The notes under the pieces were generated by a model. That model had not been told where the DNA came from. It saw only the letters and a list, made by a program, of their open reading frames with translations, and searched no databases. 23,444 nucleotides of DNA, from assembly GCA_021443605.1 (NCBI GenBank), contig JABUTQ010000065.1, forward strand, positions 1 to 23,444, given 5' to 3'. The first letter of the stretch is position 1, and each line of letters begins with the position of its first letter. The position numbers and the translations under genes were made by a program. This stretch comes from Bacteroidales bacterium. GTDB taxonomy: Bacteria > Bacteroidota > Bacteroidia > Bacteroidales > UBA932. Shown here piece after piece: positions 7,233 through 15,567 of the stretch.

Positions 7233-8606
7233 CTATTTACAGTCTATTGGCTCAATCCGTTTGATTCCGTCTCGGTTGACCATGATGCGAAAGCGTTTGT
7301 AAACCGTGGTGGAATCGTAATTGTACTGCATAACGATATTGAGAAAATAGTCCCTTTCGCACTGCAGTGTCACCATCTGGCCGTCATCGTCAAGAATATA
7401 TGCTGGCTGGGACGGATTGTCCATCTTCTTCAAGAACGGACTCATCTGGATACGGACGATATCGTTAATCCCTTCATAATCATACGGTTGATTTTCATCC
7501 ATCTTCCTTCGGTTGAGGACAACTTGCTTGCGATAGACGATGACGCTCTCGCGCTGAATGTTCCCGGTATCGAAATGGTGGACAAAATTTCTGCAATATG
7601 ACACCGCCTCGGGGACTTTTTCGAGCAGGATGAAATCCATCGCCTCCTTCAGCCAGCCGATATGCCTTCCCCCCATACTTATTCTCGCTTTTTGGTCATA
7701 ACTCTTGCCATTCATACGGCTCGAGAAATAATATCGCCCCAGCTCTTTTATGCGATCTTTCATCATATAACTGACAATCAAGGCAATAAACAATGGCCAG
7801 GTAAGATTTCCATAAGTTTTCTGAAAAGCCCAGCCGACACCTGTCGCAAAGAGCATTGCCACGCCGGCCGCAAGACTGAAATAGACCTGCTGCGCAATTA
7901 TTCCATCCTTTTTCTTGGGAGCACGGAGATAGAGCTCGCTCTCAATCATCTTCTTAATGATATTTTGCCGAAACAGATATAAGGCATTGTGTTCCGGATT
8001 ATCCTTTTCAAGCTGTGCATACCCCTCATCATTGCAGATATTGTATATCTTTCTGATAAGTTTCTCTGATTCGTCGAGACATTGCCCGCATCTCATAATC
8101 TTGAAGGCCATATCCAAAAATCTCGTGCAGAGATATTCGCCGCAATGCCCGTGCACCGTACTGGTTTTCAGAGAATAGAAAACGTCGATTATATAATTGC
8201 CGTATTTAATTGCATCTTGGCACAATTTCTTCTGACATTCCAAATCCTTACATTCATTTATCTCCTTGAGAGCATCGCGGACTGCACTCTTGACAACTAC
8301 ACAAAAAAGCTTGAGTCGATAATCATAATCATCGTCAGAGGCAGAAGTGACGCTGTTCAAGGGATGGGCCTTTCCATTTACAATCTCAGAGAGCTTGAAA
8401 GAGGGAGTCTTGAGTCTGATGTTAGACTTTACGGAACGATAAAACTCCGTCTTTGAAAACGTCATCGGATTAATATCCAAAGCTTCGGGAACGAAAATCC
8501 ACATCCCCACGGAAAAACTATTGTCCTGCGGCTTGCTGTCGGCAAGAAAACCCATCTTAAACTCAATGGAGAATCGGTCGTGAATTTTTGTAATAACCTC
8601 TATCAT
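7233..8606 (-). CDS. Conserved hypothetical membrane protein with a central TM hairpin
   Basis: I do not recognise a family for this 457-residue protein. Residues 1-235 are soluble and mixed in composition, with unusually many cysteines (for example ECKDLECQKKLC around 118-129, C155, C160, C173, C176). Two hydrophobic segments (about 239-260 and 266-282) form a hairpin. Residues 283-457 are again soluble, with basic stretches (RKQVVLNRRK) and a C-terminal beta-rich part. With both ends likely on the same, probably cytoplasmic, side it could be an inner-membrane regulator or assembly factor; this is only inference. It has a good promoter and is followed by the plug lipoprotein gene. Confidence 0.8.
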   Translation of the reverse strand: MIEVITKIHDRFSIEFKMGFLADSKPQDNSFSVGMWIFVPEALDINPMTFSKTEFYRSVKSNIRLKTPSFKLSEIVNGKAHPLNSVTSASDDDYDYRLKLFCVVVKSAVRDALKEINECKDLECQKKLCQDAIKYGNYIIDVFYSLKTSTVHGHCGEYLCTRFLDMAFKIMRCGQCLDESEKLIRKIYNICNDEGYAQLEKDNPEHNALYLFRQNIIKKMIESELYLRAPKKKDGIIAQQVYFSLAAGVAMLFATGVGWAFQKTYGNLTWPLFIALIVSYMMKDRIKELGRYYFSSRMNGKSYDQKARISMGGRHIGWLKEAMDFILLEKVPEAVSYCRNFVHHFDTGNIQRESVIVYRKQVVLNRRKMDENQPYDYEGINDIVRIQMSPFLKKMDNPSQPAYILDDDGQMVTLQCERDYFLNIVMQYNYDSTTVYKRFRIMVNRDGIKRIEPIDCK

Positions 8607-8657
8607 TGTTATTTAGCAACTCGTAAACAAAACTTTCAAAGTATAAAAACATCCTTC

Positions 8658-8689
8658 CAAAGGTAGGAATAAATGTCCGTTTTCACAAA
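8658..8689 (-). promoter_or_regulatory. Promoter of the hypothetical/plug lipoprotein operon
   Basis: On the minus strand, TTTG (8689-8686), a 20-nt spacer and TACCTTTG (8665-8658) match the Bacteroidetes consensus exactly. The leader to the ATG at 8606 is about 45 nt, longer than for the other genes here. Confidence 0.7.
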
Positions 8690-8746
8690 CGCAACTATCT
8701 GTAAGAATCAATTCTGGCACACTTTTGGGAGATTACACCCTCTGTT

Positions 8747-8986
8747 ATGAAAAAAATGATTCTTATGACAATGACATCCATGCTCTTGGCATGGGGCAGC
8801 GGGAACGAAAATCTTCCGTTGAGATGTCTTAATAGGTTGACAAATCCAAGTTCGAAAAAGACCAATACTTACATATCAGTTCCTAACCATTACAAAAAGA
8901 CGGACGCATCGTGCAACTATCTTTGGGCGTTCGGGCTCTTTCCTTTGGGATACACGAGGAGACACTCGGAAAATTTGGACGAATAA
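8747..8986 (+). CDS. Possible small secreted protein (79 residues), doubtful
   Basis: The ORF begins with a signal-peptide-like stretch (MKKMILMTMTSMLLAWGSG) and then has no recognisable domain. Two Cys residues follow (C27 and C56). The only promoter-like sequence upstream is CACTTTTG at about 8718, without a -33 element. It may be a real small exported protein, a relic, or chance. No neighbour supports a role. Confidence 0.33.
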   Translation: MKKMILMTMTSMLLAWGSGNENLPLRCLNRLTNPSSKKTNTYISVPNHYKKTDASCNYLWAFGLFPLGYTRRHSENLDE

Positions 8987-8996
8987 AGTCCCCATC

Positions 8997-9027
8997 TTGA
9001 ACATTGTGAACTTTTATAGTATTTTTG
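8997..9027 (+). promoter_or_regulatory. Promoter of the hydrolase-uvrA-kinase operon
   Basis: TTG (8997-8999), 20 nt, TATTTTTG (9020-9027), an exact Bacteroidetes-type promoter. The ATG at 9047 follows after 19 nt. No other clear promoter was seen before uvrA or the kinase, so one transcript probably covers all three. Confidence 0.7.
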
Positions 9028-9046
9028 TAGTTCCAACATACAAAAT

Positions 9047-9688
9047 ATGGTAAAGTTCAAGATATTCTACGTAAATCCCCTCAGGGTATGCTGTTACCTC
9101 CTTTGGGATGAAACCAAAGAGTGTGTGATTATAGACCCGGGCTGCTCTTCAGAATCTGAAAAAGAGCGGATTACAAAGTTCATAGCTGCCGAGAATCTCA
9201 AACCCACGAAGGTTTTGTTAACGCATGGCCATTTCGACCACGTGGTCGCAGTGGGCTATATGACTGATAAATACAACATTCCATATTACCTTCACCCTTT
9301 GGACGTGGCGCTTTCGAGAAAAGCGGAAGGGATTTGCCAAACTCTCGGGTTTCCGATGACGCGCCCAACCGTGGAGTGCATACCTCTCAGAGATGGCGAC
9401 AAAGTCTCTTTCGGAGAATCTTCATTTGAAGTGATACACACTCCGGGACATACTCTTGGAGGTGTCTGCTTCTACATCAAGGAGCAGAACATCTTGTTTT
9501 CAGGAGATACCCTTTTCCAAGGGAGCATTGGCCGAACCGATTTTGAAGATGGCGATTATGAACAGTTGATATCCTCCATCACAAATCGTTTGCTGCCACT
9601 TCCGGATATCACGGAAGTATATCCCGGACACGGGCTCAAGACCACAATCGAAGAAGAAAAGCGAACGAATCCTTTCCTCACTAACTAA
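9047..9688 (+). CDS. MBL-fold metallo-hydrolase (glyoxalase II-like)
   Basis: This 213-residue protein has all metal-binding motifs of the metallo-beta-lactamase fold: H60-G-H62-F-D64-H65, TPGH135, SGD154 and PGH195. The order and spacing fit the glyoxalase II/YcbL subgroup, which hydrolyses thioesters such as S-lactoylglutathione. It lacks the C-terminal glutathione-binding domain of classical glyoxalase II, so the true substrate is uncertain. It is cytoplasmic, as no signal is present. The gene ends one base before the ATG of uvrA. Confidence 0.92.
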   Translation: MVKFKIFYVNPLRVCCYLLWDETKECVIIDPGCSSESEKERITKFIAAENLKPTKVLLTHGHFDHVVAVGYMTDKYNIPYYLHPLDVALSRKAEGICQTLGFPMTRPTVECIPLRDGDKVSFGESSFEVIHTPGHTLGGVCFYIKEQNILFSGDTLFQGSIGRTDFEDGDYEQLISSITNRLLPLPDITEVYPGHGLKTTIEEEKRTNPFLTN

Positions 9689-9689
9689 G

Positions 9690-12497
9690 ATGGACAAAAT
9701 AATCATAGAGGGAGCACGCGAGCACAATCTGAAGAACGTCACCCTTGAAATCCCGCGCAACGAACTTGTTGTGATGACCGGGCTTTCAGGGAGCGGCAAG
9801 TCTTCGCTCGCTTTCGACACCATCTATGCAGAGGGGCAGCGGCGCTATATGGATACCCTATCGACCTACGCAAGGCAGTTCATGGGGATGCTCGAGAGGC
9901 CGCAAGTGGATGATATACGTGGACTGAGCCCCATTATCGCTATAGAACAGAAAACCACCGGCCGCAACCCTCGTTCAACTGTGGGAACCATCACGGAAAT
10001 CTATGATTTTTTTAGGCTGCTGTATGCACGCGCATCCACGGCATATTCTCCCGCAACGGGGAAAAAGATGGTGCGATACACAGACGAAATGATTGTGGAT
10101 CTGATTCTTAAGGATTATGCCGGCAAAAAGATGCTGTTGCTCTCCCCTATCGTAAGGGGAAGAAAAGGACACTACAAGGAGCTGTTCGAGCAGCTCGTTA
10201 AACGCGGCTATTCACAGGTACGCATCGATGGAGAGATCCATCGGCTGTCGGACGTGATGCCCCTCGACCGATATAAAATTCACTTCATCGAACTTGTGGT
10301 TGATAAGATTATCCCTTCGGAAGAGAATCGCAAGCGGATTCGGGAGTCTGTCAGCACGGCCCTCAACCAAGGGAAAGGCTCCCTCGCCCTGCTGGATGCA
10401 GACAACAGCGGCACCGAGCTCAGATATCTCAGCAAGAACCTGATATGCCCCGATACAGGAATATCTTATCCTGTCCCCTCTCCGCATACTTTCTCGTTCA
10501 ACTCCCCGCAAGGAGCCTGCCCGCACTGCTCGGGGCTTGGGGTGATAGCAAAAGTCGATTTATCCAAGATAATTCCCGACAAAAAAGTCTCCATTGCGAA
10601 CGGAGGGATTGCCCCGTTGGGCAACTTGCGGGAAAACAACACTTTCACCATAATCGAAGCCATAGCCAAAAAATATGGATTCTCCCTTCACGACCCGATT
10701 TCAGAGATTCCCGAAAACGCTATGTCCGTGATCCTATTTGGCAGTGAAGAACTCTTTCGGATAGGGTCCGGAGGGAATTCGCAAATGGTTTCTTTCCCCG
10801 GAGTGGTGGCAAAGGCCGAAATCGGCAAAGATGAAAGCGAAGAGTCTCTTGCCAAGAAAGATTTGTACCAAGAAGAGGAGGTTTGCCCCGTCTGCCACGG
10901 CACTCGACTAAAAGATGAAGCGCTCCATTTCAAGATTGACGGAAAAAATATCGCGGAAGTGGCAGCAATGGACATCTCGGCTCTCTACGATTGGATTCTC
11001 ACGCTCGACACAGTGTTGGAGGCTCGTGAAAGGCTGATAGCCAATGACATCCTTAAAGAGCTCAAAGATAGGATAAAATTTCTTTTGGATGTTGGCCTCG
11101 ACTATCTCACACTCGACCGCAACACCCGCTCCCTGTCGGGTGGAGAGGGACAGAGGATACGGCTTGCAACCCAGATAGGCTCGAAATTGGTGAATGTGCT
11201 CTATATCCTCGATGAGCCGAGCATCGGGCTCCACCAGCGCGACAATGTCAAGCTCATCAACTCTCTCAAAAGTTTGCGGGACGAAGGCAACTCCGTGATA
11301 GTGGTGGAGCACGATGAAGAGATGATGCGAAGTGCCGACTGGCTGATAGACCTCGGCCCGGGAGCCGGTGTAAACGGCGGCGAACTTCTCTATAACGGAA
11401 AACCCTCAAATATAGCCGATTCCAATTCAAACAGTCTGACAATCGACTATCTTACAGGCAAAAAGCAGATAGATACTCCCTCTGTCAGAAGAAAAGGCAA
11501 CGGCAACTTCATCCGTTTGACGGGAGCTTGCGGAAACAATCTGAAAGATGTCACTTTAGAGATTCCCCTCGGCACCCTCATCGGAATCAGCGGAGTGAGC
11601 GGAAGCGGCAAATCTTCACTCATTTACGAAACTTTGATGCCGATATTGAGCAACAAGTTCTATCGTTCCAAGTACAAGATATTGCCTTACAAGTCAATAG
11701 AAGGGTTGGAGAATATAGACAAGTTGATTGAGGTGGACCAGAGTCCCATCGGACGCACACCGAGAAGCAACCCCGCCACATATACGAATGTCTTCACCGA
11801 TATCCGAAACCTTTTCGCGGAGACGCCGGATGCAAAAATCCGCGGATTCAAGGCGGGACGATTTTCATTCAACGTGAAGGGAGGGCGCTGCGAAACTTGC
11901 AAAGGCGCAGGCATTCAGGAGATTGAGATGAATTTTATGCCATCCGCACACGTAAGATGCAAGGAATGCAACGGGAAAAGGTACAAGCCGGACACCCTCG
12001 CCGTGAGATACAAGGGAAAGAATATCTGCGAAGTGCTGGAGATGACAATATCGGAAGCTGCCGTATTCTTTGAGAGCAATCCAATGATATATCCCCGACT
12101 CAAGGCACTCGAAGACGTTGGATTGGGATATGTCACTCTGGGGCAGCCATCCACCACCCTTTCCGGCGGTGAGAGCCAGAGAGTGAAACTTGCCACAGAA
12201 CTTGCACGCAAAAGCACCGGCAAAACCCTATATCTGCTCGACGAACCCACGACAGGGCTTCATTTCGAGGATATAAAGATATTGCTGAGTGTTCTACAAA
12301 AGCTTGTGGAACAAGGCAATACGGTGATCATAATAGAACACAACCTCGATGTGCTCAAGAGCGTGGACCACATAATTGACCTCGGTCCCGAGGGGGGAGC
12401 CAAAGGGGGTATGATTATTGCAGCGGGCACACCCGAAGAGGTGGCGCAATGCAGCATCTCATATACCGGAAAATTCTTGAAAAACATTTTGAAATAA
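9690..12497 (+). CDS. uvrA: Excinuclease ABC subunit A (UvrA)
   Basis: At 935 residues this is close to the E. coli length of 940. UvrA finds DNA lesions and loads UvrB in nucleotide excision repair. Two ABC ATPase halves are visible: Walker A GLSGSGKSS (31-39) and GVSGSGKSS (about 634-643), signatures LSGGEGQR (about 483) and LSGGESQR (about 823), and matching LDEPSIGLH and LDEPTTGLH Walker B regions. The C-terminal zinc finger is intact (C734, C737, C757, C760). The first zinc finger has C253, C277 and C280, but Thr at 256 where E. coli has Cys. It sits between the hydrolase (one-base gap) and the kinase (19-base gap). Confidence 0.97.
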   Translation: MDKIIIEGAREHNLKNVTLEIPRNELVVMTGLSGSGKSSLAFDTIYAEGQRRYMDTLSTYARQFMGMLERPQVDDIRGLSPIIAIEQKTTGRNPRSTVGTITEIYDFFRLLYARASTAYSPATGKKMVRYTDEMIVDLILKDYAGKKMLLLSPIVRGRKGHYKELFEQLVKRGYSQVRIDGEIHRLSDVMPLDRYKIHFIELVVDKIIPSEENRKRIRESVSTALNQGKGSLALLDADNSGTELRYLSKNLICPDTGISYPVPSPHTFSFNSPQGACPHCSGLGVIAKVDLSKIIPDKKVSIANGGIAPLGNLRENNTFTIIEAIAKKYGFSLHDPISEIPENAMSVILFGSEELFRIGSGGNSQMVSFPGVVAKAEIGKDESEESLAKKDLYQEEEVCPVCHGTRLKDEALHFKIDGKNIAEVAAMDISALYDWILTLDTVLEARERLIANDILKELKDRIKFLLDVGLDYLTLDRNTRSLSGGEGQRIRLATQIGSKLVNVLYILDEPSIGLHQRDNVKLINSLKSLRDEGNSVIVVEHDEEMMRSADWLIDLGPGAGVNGGELLYNGKPSNIADSNSNSLTIDYLTGKKQIDTPSVRRKGNGNFIRLTGACGNNLKDVTLEIPLGTLIGISGVSGSGKSSLIYETLMPILSNKFYRSKYKILPYKSIEGLENIDKLIEVDQSPIGRTPRSNPATYTNVFTDIRNLFAETPDAKIRGFKAGRFSFNVKGGRCETCKGAGIQEIEMNFMPSAHVRCKECNGKRYKPDTLAVRYKGKNICEVLEMTISEAAVFFESNPMIYPRLKALEDVGLGYVTLGQPSTTLSGGESQRVKLATELARKSTGKTLYLLDEPTTGLHFEDIKILLSVLQKLVEQGNTVIIIEHNLDVLKSVDHIIDLGPEGGAKGGMIIAAGTPEEVAQCSISYTGKFLKNILK

Positions 12498-12516
12498 TTT
12501 AAAAAAAATACTGCTT

Positions 12517-13485
12517 ATGACAACAGAATCTTATAAAATGTCACGGGAATTTAGTCTCGAAAGACTCAACAAAGCCATCCAATACGGGTTCCTCCGCGAT
12601 ATGATACATATGTCGGAAGCGGTTCACGAGCACGGATTTTCAGATATTGCAGACGAGATACTGCAAAGAGGAGACGTAAAACTGGTGCTTGTTGCCGGTC
12701 CTTCAAGCAGCGGTAAGACCACTTCTTCCAAGCGATTGGCACTTCACCTCCGTGTAAACAGGATAAATCCGGTGGTAATTGAGATGGACAACTATTTCCT
12801 CGACAGAGACAAGACACCTCTGGACGAAAACGGAGACTATGACTATGAAACGGTCTATGCCCTCGATTTGGATCTCCTTAACGACCATCTTCAAAAACTG
12901 TCTGAGGGTGAGGAGGTTGAAATTCCAAACTATAACTTCGCGTTGGGAAAGAAAGAGTATCGAGGGAACAAAATCAAACTGAAAGAGAACGATATTGTGG
13001 TTATGGAGGGAATCCACGCCTTGAACCCCGTACTCACCTCAGGTATAGACGATTCGATGAAATACAAGCTTTATGTGGCACCTCTTAGCCGTCTCAAGCT
13101 CGATTGGGACAACGATGTCACCACATTCGACAACCGTCTCCTTCGCCGTATGGTCCGCGACTACCAATTCAGAGGGATATCACCCGAAGGGACAATCCTT
13201 CGATGGCCAAAAGTGAGAGCGGGAGAACAAAAGTATATCTATCCTTACAAAGAGCTTGCAGACTCTATGTTCAACTCATCTTTGATGTATGAACTTCCGC
13301 TGCTCAAATGCTACGCAGAGCCTCGCTTGAAGGGTATAACACCAAATTCTCCGGTTTACGAAGAGGCTCAGAGGATTTTGGATTTCCTCACACAAATTAC
13401 TCCAATCATCCCGTCGGACTTAAATGCGATACCCCCCACTTCAATCGCCAGGGAATTTATCGGAGGCTCAAGCCTGACTTATTAA
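12517..13485 (+). CDS. Uridine kinase/phosphoribulokinase-family nucleoside kinase, short form
   Basis: This 322-residue protein has a P-loop (G61-PSSSGKTT), the EMDNYFLDRD substrate segment, the YDYETVYALDLDLL region, and MEGIHALNP, all typical of uridine kinase/PRK enzymes that phosphorylate nucleosides with ATP or GTP. In many Bacteroidales the same kinase is the C-terminal half of a protein of about 550 residues, with TGS and threonyl-tRNA-synthetase-like domains in front. Here that half is absent, and the 19-nt gap after uvrA leaves no room for it. The start at 12517 is the first ATG after uvrA; 12538 is also possible. Confidence 0.9.
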   Translation: MTTESYKMSREFSLERLNKAIQYGFLRDMIHMSEAVHEHGFSDIADEILQRGDVKLVLVAGPSSSGKTTSSKRLALHLRVNRINPVVIEMDNYFLDRDKTPLDENGDYDYETVYALDLDLLNDHLQKLSEGEEVEIPNYNFALGKKEYRGNKIKLKENDIVVMEGIHALNPVLTSGIDDSMKYKLYVAPLSRLKLDWDNDVTTFDNRLLRRMVRDYQFRGISPEGTILRWPKVRAGEQKYIYPYKELADSMFNSSLMYELPLLKCYAEPRLKGITPNSPVYEEAQRILDFLTQITPIIPSDLNAIPPTSIAREFIGGSSLTY

Positions 13486-13495
13486 TCTTTGCTTC

Positions 13496-14110
13496 TTAGA
13501 ACAATCCGTGCAACTGGGCATCTATCTTGTCTGTGATTGCACGGAAATCTTCTTTGTTGTCTTCGAATTTCAACTTGTCAACATCCAGGATGAGGAGTTT
13601 GCCGTCGGTGTAGTTCTTAATCCAGTTTTCGTATCTCTCGTGTAGGCCGGTAAGGTAGTCTATGCGGATGCTGTTTTCGCACTCCCTCCCCCGCTTCTGG
13701 ATATTGTTCACCACATTCGGGATAGAACTGCGGAGGTAAATAAGCAAATCGGGAGCATTGACTAGCGAAAGCATCAGGGAAAACAAATCTGAATAGGTCT
13801 CGAAATCGCGGGATGTCATCAGCCCCATATTGTGAAGATTAGGGGCAAAGATACACGCATCTTCATAGATTGTCCTGTCTTGGATGATTACCTCCTTGCT
13901 TTTGCTGATTTCCACCACGTCACGAAAGCGCTTGTTGAGGAAATAAATTTGGATATTGAAAGACCATCTCTCCATATCCTCATAAAAATCAGATAGATAC
14001 GGATTATAATCCACGGGCTCGAATCTCGGAGTCCAGCCGTAGTACTGGGCAAGCATCTTTGTTAGCGTAGTCTTGCCGCTACCGATGTTTCCTGCAATCG
14101 CGATATGCAT
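13496..14110 (-). CDS. Deoxynucleoside kinase (deoxyadenosine/deoxyguanosine type)
   Basis: This 204-residue protein has the P-loop G7-NIGSGKT14, the base E31 in the FEPV segment, the D78-R79-T80 motif, and a LID region rich in arginine (KRGRECENSIRIDYL). This is the dNK family, which phosphorylates deoxynucleosides for salvage; which bases it prefers cannot be told. It lies 24 nt after the group B hydrogenase gene with no clear promoter between, so it may ride on the hydrogenase transcript. It is convergent with the nucleoside kinase gene, with 10 nt between stop codons. Confidence 0.92.
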   Translation of the reverse strand: MHIAIAGNIGSGKTTLTKMLAQYYGWTPRFEPVDYNPYLSDFYEDMERWSFNIQIYFLNKRFRDVVEISKSKEVIIQDRTIYEDACIFAPNLHNMGLMTSRDFETYSDLFSLMLSLVNAPDLLIYLRSSIPNVVNNIQKRGRECENSIRIDYLTGLHERYENWIKNYTDGKLLILDVDKLKFEDNKEDFRAITDKIDAQLHGLF

Positions 14111-14134
14111 AACAATTATAATTTTTTTATCATT

Positions 14135-15562
14135 TTACATATTGTAAAGCATCAGTGAAGCCTCTACCGATTTCTCCTTCGCTTCGCTGCCATATTTATC
14201 CACATCCACAATATTCTTCGGGCTGTGGGTTATAGAGAGGGCTCCATTTACGCATCCCCCTTCGCAAGCCATCCCTTCGAAGAAATTTTCGGTGCTCTTC
14301 CCCATCTTCAGTTTGAGCAGCGGCCCCTTGCAGGCATCTATGCCGCTCATCACCATCGGTCTTAGCCCCTCAAATCCCGCTTTTCCGGCCATATATTCTA
14401 TTCCGTGGGTGACACCTCCACTTCGGGCGAAGATACGACCATAGAAAGATGCATTATTCAACGGAGTATCAGGCATTTGAGTAGGCACAATCCCGCGTGC
14501 GTCAATGAATGCCTGAAGCTCTTCGAAAGACATCACGCAATCTATCATTCCGTTTGTCTTTTCAAGTTTGTATTCCATCTTTTTGGCAGAGCAGGGGCCT
14601 ATGAAGATAACCTTTGCCGTAGGATCGTTTTTCTTGATGATGGATGCCGCAACCACCATCGGGCTGGGAGAATGTGACACGTATTTGGTGAGCTCGGGAT
14701 AGAAATTCTCTATATACTTCACGAATGCCGGACAGCAGGAAGTTGTGAGGATCCCCTTCTCCTTCCACTCCTGGCTTTCGTGAATCAGGCAGATGTCGGC
14801 TCCGAGCGCCGCCTCGACAACCTGATGGAAGCCGAGTGCCATAATGGAAGAGACCACTTGCTCGATTGTGGCCGGGCGGCATTGACCTACGATGGCCGGT
14901 GCAATTACCGCATAAACCTTGTATTTCGTATTGTTCTCCGACTGTTTGAGAATATCTATAATATCCAATACCAGAGACTTATCCACGATTGCACCGAACG
15001 GACACTTATACACACAGGCTCCGCAAGAAATACACCTGCTGTTGTCTATCTTGGCCTTGCGGTCTTCGTCCATCGAGATTGCCTTCACCTTGCAGCTCAT
15101 CACACAGGGGCGGTGGCGGACAATGATTGCACTGTAGGGGCAGGCATCGTGGCATTTGCCGCAATGGATGCAGAGATTTTCATCTACGGTGGCCTTCTTG
15201 TCTATGATGGAGATTGCTCCGCGGGGGCAAACGTCCATACAGCTGTGGAACACGCATCCACGGCAGGCGGGAGTGACATATATCCCTTCGATGGGACACT
15301 CGTCACAGGCAATATCGACAACCTCAACCACATTCGGATTGCTCTTGTCTCCACCACGGGCCATTCGCACACGCTCTGCGATGACAGCCCGCTCTTTATA
15401 AACGCAGCAATAGGTGTCGGAAGTCTTCATCCCCTCGGTGAGCATCTTGGGGATTTCCACATACGCCTCATCCATCCCCCCTTCGTAAGCGCGGCGAATC
15501 ACCTCTTTGAGGACTTTGTATTTCACTTCCTGAACATTCGTGTCAAAAACTCTTTTTTCCAT
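14135..15562 (-). CDS. Group B-type monomeric [FeFe]-hydrogenase
   Basis: The protein has 475 residues. Residues 1-85 form an N-terminal domain typical of this subgroup. Ferredoxin-like clusters follow: C100/C103/C108/C112, C131/C134/C137/C141 and C177/C180/C183/C187. The H-cluster motifs are all present: L1 T274-S-C-C-P (with the proton-relay Cys276), L2 G322-P-C324-S-A-K-K, and L3 F-E-G-M431-A-C433-E-G-G-C437. GPCSAKK and MACEGGC favour group B, thought to exchange electrons between ferredoxin and H2 in fermentation. It is predicted to be soluble. It starts 5 nt after the SpoIIE-type phosphatase gene. Activity needs the HydEFG maturases, which are not in this window. Confidence 0.9.
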   Translation of the reverse strand: MEKRVFDTNVQEVKYKVLKEVIRRAYEGGMDEAYVEIPKMLTEGMKTSDTYCCVYKERAVIAERVRMARGGDKSNPNVVEVVDIACDECPIEGIYVTPACRGCVFHSCMDVCPRGAISIIDKKATVDENLCIHCGKCHDACPYSAIIVRHRPCVMSCKVKAISMDEDRKAKIDNSRCISCGACVYKCPFGAIVDKSLVLDIIDILKQSENNTKYKVYAVIAPAIVGQCRPATIEQVVSSIMALGFHQVVEAALGADICLIHESQEWKEKGILTTSCCPAFVKYIENFYPELTKYVSHSPSPMVVAASIIKKNDPTAKVIFIGPCSAKKMEYKLEKTNGMIDCVMSFEELQAFIDARGIVPTQMPDTPLNNASFYGRIFARSGGVTHGIEYMAGKAGFEGLRPMVMSGIDACKGPLLKLKMGKSTENFFEGMACEGGCVNGALSITHSPKNIVDVDKYGSEAKEKSVEASLMLYNM

Positions 15563-15567
15563 ATATC

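Larger units (their letters stand above)
8607..9046. other. 440-bp intergenic region with two promoters and one doubtful small ORF
   Basis: This stretch lies between divergent genes. It holds the minus-strand promoter of the 457-residue protein (8658-8689), the plus-strand promoter of the hydrolase (8997-9027), and one small ORF (8747-8986). I see no RNA gene, repeat or terminator hairpin in the rest. Confidence 0.6.

Noticed and set aside
14134..14148. Inverted repeat TTTACA-TAT-TGTAAA at the end of the group B hydrogenase gene as a terminator
   Set aside because: The stem is short and A/T-only apart from one pair, with no T run on the minus strand after it.
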